This document shows positions 1 to 7,753 of a DNA stretch of 64,000 bases, piece by piece. Source of the DNA: Bacteroidales bacterium UBA4893. Lineage in GTDB: Bacteria; Bacteroidota; Bacteroidia; Bacteroidales; P3. The translations under genes and the position numbers were made by a program. The stretch is taken from assembly GCA_002399025.1 (NCBI GenBank), contig DHCV01000026.1, forward strand, positions 118,954 through 182,953, read 5' to 3'. Numbering within the stretch: the stretch's first letter is position 1; each line of letters starts with the position of its first letter. The notes under the pieces were generated by a model. That model was given only the letters and a program-made list of their open reading frames with translations. It searched no databases and had not been told where the DNA came from.

Positions 1-154
1 TCCCCCTATTAAGTATATATAGGCGTTATTAGATAAATACGTACTTTTTGCATTAAAACCAAGATTCAAATAAATAACTCCTTAAAAGAAATTCTTAAAA
101 CAAAGATTCAAATGTTCGACCCACTTCGGGGTCGCAGATGATGGGGTTATAACC

Positions 155-302
155 CCGTCGTGCGGGATTTCCGACTCCCGCACTATATTACTATAAGGAT
201 TTAAAATCCGTAAATTTATCTAAAACCTTTGGGGGTCATATCATTACCGTCGTGCGGGATTTCCGAATCCCGCACTTTTTTACTATAAGGATATGTTATC
301 CT
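155..302. repeat. two copies of a palindromic interspersed repeat, left edge of the defence island
   Basis: Two direct copies begin at 155 and 247. Each has the core CGTCGTGCGGGATTTCCG, followed by a TCCCGCAC arm that pairs with GTGCGGGA, and then a TACTATAAGGAT tail. The same unit recurs in both orientations at 10,459-10,800 and 10,962-11,070, on the far side of the BREX operon. No transposase is present here. It resembles a REP/MITE-type non-autonomous element; the family is unknown to me. The rest of 1-372 holds short GC-rich hairpin-like stretches and no gene I can support. Confidence 0.8.
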
Positions 303-372
303 GTTTGAACAACTAAACAACCCAATTTAAAAATTTTCATTAGCTTTGTAGCATTAAAAACACATTCGAGTT

Positions 373-759
373 ATGAAGAAAATAGATTTATTATTTAACA
401 ACACAACTGCAACCTATAAGTATTTTTGGTTTCTATCAATTATTGACAAGGTTAGATTGGAGAATAAAACCAAGATAACATTTGATGAATTGGTTATTGA
501 TATGATTTCAAAAGCTTGGGATTTAATTCAAAAACATGATTTAAACTTTGGACAAGCTGATTCATTTAAAGCACAAATAGAAGAGTTAGAAGACACTTTA
601 AGCATCAGTAAGGATATTAACACCCAAAAGCTTAAAACCCTATTAAAACAAAGGGAAGAAGCAATTAAACCCATATTGAAAATCTTCACCCTATATGTTC
701 CTTATCGTTTCCTTTCTCCTTGGATAAAATTTGAAACAAATGAACAAGTAAAAAGGTGA
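373..759 (+). pseudogene. N-terminal fragment of an HNH endonuclease-like protein
   Basis: 128 residues. The opening (MKKIDLLFNN), an aromatic FWFL segment near residue 18, and YVPYRFLSPW at 108-117 resemble the N-terminal half of a family of Bacteroidota HNH endonuclease-domain proteins, from memory several hundred residues long. Here the reading frame ends 11 residues after the YRFLSPW motif, before any HNH catalytic motif could occur. The stop lies 6 bp from the end of the convergent brxL gene. The simplest reading is a defence gene whose 3' half was lost when the neighbouring cassette arrived or rearranged. It could instead be a small stand-alone protein of unknown role. The family assignment is from memory of conserved motifs and is moderate. 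Confidence 0.5.
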
Positions 760-765
760 ATTGTT

Positions 766-2193
766 TTAATATTTAACCCTTATTATTGGCATATTCTCTT
801 TAAATTCAGGATCTATTTTACGACATTGTTCTTTAATGATTCCTCTCCTTTTTATAGCTGGTTGAAGACAAAATAAATCAAATTCTTTTTTATCTATTTG
901 CTCAATAGAAGTAATATGAGGAAACAATAATTTTAAGTATGCAGTTGTAATTTTTTGAACTGCTTTTAAATCTCTCAAATCACCTTTTTCCTCTTGATAG
1001 ACAACTTCATTTACTAAAAATGAATATTCAGGTGAAGTCCTTAATATGTGTAATATTTCAGAAAAATATTCAACATTTAATGTCCAATCCTTTAATATCA
1101 TACTTTTATTAAGCCGTGGTAGATACCATCCTTCAATAAAGCCATGAAATCTATCTAATAATGCGGATTCTCTAAAATTTTCAGGTAATGAACTAAAATA
1201 TTTATTATTTAGAGGTAGATTATCCCCTGATAATGGAATGTTACCCATTAACATTGTGCTGCATTCAGAAAGAAATTCATAATTATCAACTGTTGCTTTT
1301 CCTGATTCAAGATATGATTTTAATATCGCTTGCATTTCAGAAGGATCTTGAAAAGAAATAGTTTGAATTTCATCAAAAGTTACAAAATCATAGTTTTTCA
1401 TTATACCTGATTGTTGTCTACTTTTATCATAAAAAAGTTTTGCTCTTGAAACTTTACCTCCACTAATAAGCCAACCATATTTACTAAGATTTCCAAAAAC
1501 ATAAGATTTACCAGTTCCTTTTGGTGCTAATTCAATCATATTTAATCGAGGCTCTGCAAAGATTAGTAATCTAGTTAAGAATTCAAGTTTTTGATCCATT
1601 GAAGAAAACCCATATGGATTGTATTCCATAGCTGATATTAATACATCAATCCATTCTTCAACTGTAAATTGTTTTCTACATTCTCTAAAATAATTTAGAT
1701 CAACTTTATAAGGTCTAAATGGTTTAAAATCCGTTAACTCAATTACACCATCTCTTTTATTAGAAGTTGGTGGATTATATATAAGTTTAATTACTCCCCA
1801 TTGTTCACCATCTACTAAATCTTCTTGATTTTTATCTAAAATATAATCAGGAATTATTGCTTCATTAAATCTTATTCCTGCATCAGGTATTGCAAATTGT
1901 ATTTTGCCACTTTTTATATCGGTATGAATAATGAATCTAGATAGCAATTGTACAGTTTCTAATCTTAGCAATCTATTTTTAATTGCATTATTATCATTAG
2001 GAATATGATTATCAAGAAACTCAATTATCCTTTCTCTATCAACTCCACCATCAAAATTTATAAACTTTCTAATTAGAAAATCTTTTACAAACGAAGGTAG
2101 ATTTCTTCCATCAAATACATTATAATTATCTTTATCTTTTAATATAGCTATATCAGGAAAAACTTCTTTAATTTTTGTACCAATTGTATTCAT
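766..2193 (-). CDS. brxL: BrxL-like AAA+ ATPase of the BREX system
   Basis: 475 residues, last gene of the four-gene defence operon, 11 bp after pglZ. An AAA+ core is visible: Walker A PKGTGKS at 224-230, Walker B VTFDEI at 271-276, a sensor-like MLMGNI at 314-319, and arginines at 341 and 348 in RESALLDRFHGF where an arginine finger is expected. The C-terminal RRGIIKEQCRKID motif resembles the end of the ATPase part of Lon-like BrxL proteins. BrxL of type 1 BREX is, from memory, near 680 residues with a C-terminal Lon-like domain; that domain is absent here. In studied BREX systems BrxL is a DNA-binding ATPase needed for phage exclusion. That role here is inferred from family and context. 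Confidence 0.8.
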   Translation of the reverse strand: MNTIGTKIKEVFPDIAILKDKDNYNVFDGRNLPSFVKDFLIRKFINFDGGVDRERIIEFLDNHIPNDNNAIKNRLLRLETVQLLSRFIIHTDIKSGKIQFAIPDAGIRFNEAIIPDYILDKNQEDLVDGEQWGVIKLIYNPPTSNKRDGVIELTDFKPFRPYKVDLNYFRECRKQFTVEEWIDVLISAMEYNPYGFSSMDQKLEFLTRLLIFAEPRLNMIELAPKGTGKSYVFGNLSKYGWLISGGKVSRAKLFYDKSRQQSGIMKNYDFVTFDEIQTISFQDPSEMQAILKSYLESGKATVDNYEFLSECSTMLMGNIPLSGDNLPLNNKYFSSLPENFRESALLDRFHGFIEGWYLPRLNKSMILKDWTLNVEYFSEILHILRTSPEYSFLVNEVVYQEEKGDLRDLKAVQKITTAYLKLLFPHITSIEQIDKKEFDLFCLQPAIKRRGIIKEQCRKIDPEFKENMPIIRVKY

Positions 2194-2204
2194 AATTCAA
2201 TTAA

Positions 2205-4349
2205 TTAAAATAATTCTTCTTCTTGAAAACCTTTTGTTATATTTATAGGTTCTTTTCCAATATTTTCATTATTTGTTTCTACTTTATTCTTTTTGCATTT
2301 ATCTTTATTAGAAATAATAATAAAAGGTACAAGAACTTCTTCTGGTGTACAACCACCATGAACCTCTCTTAGAGGTTTGGTATTTAATGAAGCATGTGTA
2401 AGTGCAACTTTATAAATTTTACCATATATTTCATGTCTAACATAATCACCATCATTTAAAATATTATTATCTTCAACTTCAATATATCTACCTTCATGAC
2501 TTGCTTTTTGAGGATATTTTTTTGAATCAACAAGACGAGATAATGCAGTTAATCCATGATCTGAAACAATTGCAATTGTGCATTGATATGAGGAATTGAC
2601 AATATCATAAATAATTTCTTTTACTATTTCAATTTCTTTTACAATAGAAACTGGATGTTTATATACTTCACTATGTATAAAATCATCTAAATTATCTTTC
2701 TTAATTGAATTTTCAAAAGCATTAATTTCTGTACTTGAAGGAATTTTTGATTTTGTGATTTTTGACTCAATAATATTAAAATTTGATTTATTAATAATCG
2801 AAAGTATTAATTGCATATACTCTATACCTACACCATCCAACCAATAAATTTTATCATATTGATGTTTTATTAATTCTTGTTCTGTTTCAATAAAATCATG
2901 ATACCAAGAATAAAAACTATTTTCTTCTTTATTTTTTGTAGAAATAAAATCTTGTATCTCTTTCGTATAGCTATCTTTTAATTTAGCAATCTTATATTCG
3001 TGTATATATTTATCAATCCAATAATCAGTTTCATTAAAAGTTAGGTAATTTTTTATATCAAAATAATTAATCTTTAATTTATCAATATTGATTTTATCAT
3101 TTTTATAAGCACCAATTAGCATGATTTTTTCAAATTCAAACCTTCCAATGCATAACTTAATTGATTCTTCAATACTTTGAGATGAAATTTTCTTTATTTT
3201 AGTTTCTAATTCATTAATAACATCACTTGGTAAATTAAATTTATCATCTATTAAATTAATTAATTCTTGTCTTTCTTTAATGTGATTTTGATTATTAATA
3301 TTATCAAATATTCTTAATGCAAGTTCTTTATATAAATAATAATCTGAATAATCATTACAATTATTTATAATGCTATATAAATAACCCTTCTTAGCTGATT
3401 CATTATTTTCGTGTGTAATATTTAGTAAATAATTGTTTTTTAACAACCATCTTATATATTCACTAGATATTGGATCTGTCCAAATATTTAATATATCTTT
3501 TTCAGTAATTCGCTTTAAATTTAATTTATTAGACACAAAATCATTAAAATTATCTATTTTTTTGTTTTTACAATCATTTAGAAGTTGATTCCAAAATTCC
3601 TCTTCTTCTTGTTTATATTCAAATTGAAGATTAATGTTATATATATCATTAATAAAATCAAATGCATTATTGATTTGTATAAATTCCAAAATATTATCAG
3701 GTACAGAAAATTGATGCAAATCATTAATTGTTTGAGATGTGCAAATAATTTTTTCAGTAGGTGCTAATGTTCTCCAAAATTTTAACCAGTCTTTTATTGT
3801 TTCAAGAATATTTAATTTTGAATTTTCAGCTAATTCTTTATTTGTCAAATATATTATTACAGGTTGTTTGTCTGCACCTTCAAGTGACCAAACAGGCTGA
3901 GATTCTTCTATTCGACTATATTGCAATAAGAAATTGTCAAATCTTGACCTAAGACCAATTAAAGGGATATAAATTCTTGAAGTTTTATCTTTGGCTTCAT
4001 ACAATAAAGATTCCTCAAAAAAAGAATTAAATTTATTATCAGGATAAAATCTAACTATTTCAGACACAGGATACATTATTATTTGATCGTTCTGTTGCTT
4101 AATTATATTTAATAATTCATCTTTTGTTATCCATAAATCATTTTCAAATATATTTTCAATATCATATGTCAAAAAACCTTCTTTACCCATTCTGGTAATA
4201 AATTCTTTTAATAGATCGAAATTCTCTAATAAAATAAATCTTACTGCATATCTATTTGACAAAATATCTTCACTTATTGCATCCTTAGATATTTCAGCAA
4301 TAATATCTTCTAAATTAAAGTAAGTTTTAATTTTTTGACTTTTATTCAT
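2205..4349 (-). CDS. pglZ: PglZ-family alkaline phosphatase-like protein (BREX)
   Basis: 714 residues, third gene of the operon, 5 bp after brxC. The C-terminal third carries the alkaline phosphatase-superfamily metal-site pattern of PglZ: WLDGVG with D505, IVSDHGLTAL with D597 and H598, H618 in SHEGRY, and H664 in VHGGCTPEEVLVPF. The first 480 residues are lysine- and asparagine-rich and mostly helical-looking, with no motif I recognise. PglZ is the signature protein of all BREX types; its biochemical role is thought to be a metal-dependent phosphodiesterase or nuclease. No PglX methyltransferase is nearby, which fits type 4 rather than type 1 or 2. Confidence 0.88.
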   Translation of the reverse strand: MNKSQKIKTYFNLEDIIAEISKDAISEDILSNRYAVRFILLENFDLLKEFITRMGKEGFLTYDIENIFENDLWITKDELLNIIKQQNDQIIMYPVSEIVRFYPDNKFNSFFEESLLYEAKDKTSRIYIPLIGLRSRFDNFLLQYSRIEESQPVWSLEGADKQPVIIYLTNKELAENSKLNILETIKDWLKFWRTLAPTEKIICTSQTINDLHQFSVPDNILEFIQINNAFDFINDIYNINLQFEYKQEEEEFWNQLLNDCKNKKIDNFNDFVSNKLNLKRITEKDILNIWTDPISSEYIRWLLKNNYLLNITHENNESAKKGYLYSIINNCNDYSDYYLYKELALRIFDNINNQNHIKERQELINLIDDKFNLPSDVINELETKIKKISSQSIEESIKLCIGRFEFEKIMLIGAYKNDKINIDKLKINYFDIKNYLTFNETDYWIDKYIHEYKIAKLKDSYTKEIQDFISTKNKEENSFYSWYHDFIETEQELIKHQYDKIYWLDGVGIEYMQLILSIINKSNFNIIESKITKSKIPSSTEINAFENSIKKDNLDDFIHSEVYKHPVSIVKEIEIVKEIIYDIVNSSYQCTIAIVSDHGLTALSRLVDSKKYPQKASHEGRYIEVEDNNILNDGDYVRHEIYGKIYKVALTHASLNTKPLREVHGGCTPEEVLVPFIIISNKDKCKKNKVETNNENIGKEPINITKGFQEEELF

Positions 4350-4354
4350 GATAA

Positions 4355-7300
4355 TTAATCATTTATTTTTACTTCAATAAAATCAATTGTTTCAGGAAAA
4401 TTATTAACTATTTCTTTAATAACAAACTTCCAAGTATTACTATCATAATTAGAATTTGATATTTTATTAAACAATTTTACTTTTTTAGTTTCATCACTTA
4501 ATGTAGCTTTTACTGGTGCTTTGATATTATCAATTTGCGGTTTATAAACGGGTTCATCAACATTTGGGATTAATTTACTTCTTGTAAATCTTAATAAAGC
4601 ATTTTCGAGTTCATATTCAGTCCAAAAAGCAATTTCTGGTTGAAGATTTTGCTTTAAATATTCATTAAAATCATCATACCAATCAAAATTAAATGTATTA
4701 TCATTTTTAACAATAAATACATTTAAAGCATTTACAAAATTAGATTTTTCATTTATGACTTTAAATAATTCAAAATCATATTTCTTTATACTATTTAGTA
4801 AAGATTTAATATCATCAATTTTAATATTATCAGATGAATTTTGAATCAAGAAATTAATATCAATAATTACTTTATTTATATCAGTTGGTATTTTATCATT
4901 ATATTTTAATATCCATAATGGCAATTTAATATAATCATTGATATAATGTTTTACAATAGCCCATCTAACATTTTTTATACTTGATAATTGATCATCATTC
5001 TCATTATTAATTTTTTCATTCAAATCAAAAATTTTAATAAGATAATCTTTTAACTCTTTCTCTTCCTTTGATCCAAATCTTACTCTTAATTTATTGTCTG
5101 AGACACCTTTTTCCCAGGATGTGAAAATTGCAATAACTTTATCTCTCATTTGAGATTCATTTATTGGTTTACCAATCTCTGTATCAAAAAATTCATTTAC
5201 ATATTTTCTCAATGTAAAAGATAATAAAACCATATTTGGAATATTGCCATATAGACCATAAGGAGGTTTAGTAACTTCTTTTAATCTTTCTCCTATATTA
5301 AAAATACCAATATTATCTTTTTTAATTTTATCAAATATACTATCTATCTTCTTTTGAATAGTTACTAATGGATGATTGTTTGGAGCATCTTCTTTGATTT
5401 TTAAATTTTCATCTATAATATAATCTCCATTATATTGTAATAATAATTTAGCAGGTGCATGTTGAGCTACTAATTTTCTCTCAACATCACTTCTTGTAAG
5501 CGATGACAACATTGTATCACATATTGTTTTAGACATTGTAGGTTTGAAAAAAGAAATTGGCCTATTTAATCCTTCAATATTTTCATAACCATAAATAAAA
5601 ATTCTTTGACAAATATTATTATTTAAATAATCAGCTAATTTTGTGATATTTCCATTAATAATATCTTCATTATAGAATAATGAATAATTTCCTTTTTTAA
5701 TTCTATTTACCCAATTTTCAATGATTTTCTTTGCATAATTATAATTTAAACTTTCTACATCATTCAAATTATGCTTATTTGCTACAATTCTATGAGATAT
5801 GTATTTAATAAATTGATTTTGTTGTAAACCATCAAAATCAAAAATTTCATCAAAAAATATAAAAACTTTATCTTTAAATCCGTCTTTTGCTAATTTATCA
5901 ACTATTGATTTAGTAGATTTGATTTCATTATTATTTAATCCAATAAAAATTACAATAGGTAATTTATATTCATCTTTAAATGTATGATTAATTTTACTTA
6001 TTATTCTTGATTCATCTTCTTTACATGATAAAAACAAAACCTCAGGTAAACGAATAAGATAATCATTAAATATTTTCAAAATATCTTTTTTACCATCATC
6101 AGTATATTCAAGAATTTTTAATGCATCTGTATATTCAAATTCATATTTAGAAATTTGATTATTAATTTCTTCATTTGGTAAAGTTGAATTAGTAATAAGA
6201 TAATTGTTAGAAGGGTCTTTTGTTATTATTTCATTAACATTAAAATAATCTAAAATATCATTAATTTGTGTATCAAATTCATATCCCTCAAATAGTTTTT
6301 GAATATTATCTTCTGACGGAATTATTTGCTTAGCCTCATAAGTATTTTTTAAAACATTTAACAATAACGTGCCTTTAAATACTTTTAAATACTCATCACC
6401 TTTTTCAGCTATTTTACTCTTGTTTAATGTATAATTATTAATAATAGCACCATATTTTGCAAAATCATTATTAAATTCATTTTGGAAATAATCCCATAAA
6501 ATATCAGGTGTTAATAGATTTAAATTTTCCCAATTATCTGTATTATTGATAAAATTCATAAATCCTTTTTCTTCATCATACATAAATTGCATTACACTTC
6601 TGTTTGTACTACCAAAATGGTCTGCAATAGAAGTACATAAATATGCTGAATATGGATGCAATGGAAAAAGATTTAAAATATTTTTGTATGATTCAGTACT
6701 TCTATCAGCAGTTAAATATTCAATAAGTTCATTATAATTATCCATCTTTTCCATTCTTAATGTTCTTGTAGATAAATATGACTCTTTATTTTTTAACTTA
6801 ATAGATGCTGCCATTATATGATAAGTAGTAATGGTTTCCATTTTATAATCTACATAATGAAACCTATCTTTTGTTTTCTTTAATTCATTATTATCTGAAA
6901 TGTTTTTATGATTAATTAGAAATAAATAGATATTATTTTTTTCAGAAAGTTCAGCAATTTTTTGAGACATTTGAAGAATATCAATTCTTTGTGCAAGACT
7001 TGTAAATTCGTCCCAAAAAATAATTAAACCCTGGGCAATATCTTTTTTTTTCAATTCTTCTTCTACTTCTTTTAACCATTGTGTGATATCATATTTACTT
7101 ATATATACACTATATTTAGGCTTTGATAGAACAGATTCTAAAATTACAAAAATATCATTATCAAAAGCTTTTAACTTCTTTATAATATCTTCTTTTGTTT
7201 TGCAGTAAATTCTAAGTTGAGGTTCACTATTAATAATAGAATCAATATCAAGTGGCGTATTTTCGATATAATTTATTGCATTTTCAAAATCTGATTCAAC

Positions 7301-7744
7301 GATAATATTTATATCTTTTTCTTTTAAAGTTTGTTTAATTTTTCTTTCTATTGTAAGGCAAAATGTTCTTGGATCATTAACACCTTCAATATCTTTCAAA
7401 ATAACAGGAAAATATTTATTATTTTTCCTAAATGAACTTAATCTATTTTTTAAATTAGAGTCTTCTATCTTTTCAATATAATCCTCAATTTCATCAATAT
7501 CATCGTACAATAGATGCTTAATAACTGAACTTGCATGACTTTTTCCTGTACCAAAAGTTCCCTGAATCCAAATACTTTTTCTATTAGACGGAGTATTAGT
7601 CGAAATAGAATCTAATGTTGTTTTTAATAAATCATTAAATTGAGTAGTAGGAATAAACTGTTTCCAATAATCAATAGTTTCATCCTGTAAATTAAATACT
7701 GGATAATAATAATCTTGAAGTGATAAAATGTCAGAATAACTCAT
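4355..7744 (-). CDS. brxC: BrxC/PglY-like P-loop ATPase (BREX)
   Basis: 1129 residues, second gene of the operon, starting 9 bp after brxP ends. Near the N-terminus is a Walker A loop GTFGTGKSH at 62-70, with the histidine after the P-loop serine that is common in BrxC/PglY. IIFWDEFTSL at 241-250 is a convincing Walker B, and LFLINHK at 274-280 looks like a sensor segment. The remainder is a long low-complexity-leaning region of predicted helices, as usual for this family (1100-1200 residues). BrxC is essential in characterised BREX systems and is thought to power DNA or protein remodelling. Base composition is visibly more A/T-rich than the metabolic genes further along, compatible with acquisition by transfer. 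Confidence 0.85.
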   Translation of the reverse strand: MSYSDILSLQDYYYPVFNLQDETIDYWKQFIPTTQFNDLLKTTLDSISTNTPSNRKSIWIQGTFGTGKSHASSVIKHLLYDDIDEIEDYIEKIEDSNLKNRLSSFRKNNKYFPVILKDIEGVNDPRTFCLTIERKIKQTLKEKDINIIVESDFENAINYIENTPLDIDSIINSEPQLRIYCKTKEDIIKKLKAFDNDIFVILESVLSKPKYSVYISKYDITQWLKEVEEELKKKDIAQGLIIFWDEFTSLAQRIDILQMSQKIAELSEKNNIYLFLINHKNISDNNELKKTKDRFHYVDYKMETITTYHIMAASIKLKNKESYLSTRTLRMEKMDNYNELIEYLTADRSTESYKNILNLFPLHPYSAYLCTSIADHFGSTNRSVMQFMYDEEKGFMNFINNTDNWENLNLLTPDILWDYFQNEFNNDFAKYGAIINNYTLNKSKIAEKGDEYLKVFKGTLLLNVLKNTYEAKQIIPSEDNIQKLFEGYEFDTQINDILDYFNVNEIITKDPSNNYLITNSTLPNEEINNQISKYEFEYTDALKILEYTDDGKKDILKIFNDYLIRLPEVLFLSCKEDESRIISKINHTFKDEYKLPIVIFIGLNNNEIKSTKSIVDKLAKDGFKDKVFIFFDEIFDFDGLQQNQFIKYISHRIVANKHNLNDVESLNYNYAKKIIENWVNRIKKGNYSLFYNEDIINGNITKLADYLNNNICQRIFIYGYENIEGLNRPISFFKPTMSKTICDTMLSSLTRSDVERKLVAQHAPAKLLLQYNGDYIIDENLKIKEDAPNNHPLVTIQKKIDSIFDKIKKDNIGIFNIGERLKEVTKPPYGLYGNIPNMVLLSFTLRKYVNEFFDTEIGKPINESQMRDKVIAIFTSWEKGVSDNKLRVRFGSKEEKELKDYLIKIFDLNEKINNENDDQLSSIKNVRWAIVKHYINDYIKLPLWILKYNDKIPTDINKVIIDINFLIQNSSDNIKIDDIKSLLNSIKKYDFELFKVINEKSNFVNALNVFIVKNDNTFNFDWYDDFNEYLKQNLQPEIAFWTEYELENALLRFTRSKLIPNVDEPVYKPQIDNIKAPVKATLSDETKKVKLFNKISNSNYDSNTWKFVIKEIVNNFPETIDFIEVKIND

Positions 7745-7753
7745 AGTATAATA

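Noticed and set aside
3585..3952. Small plus-strand open frames inside pglZ
   Set aside because: They lie antisense to a well-supported coding frame in A/T-rich DNA and show no recognisable domain.
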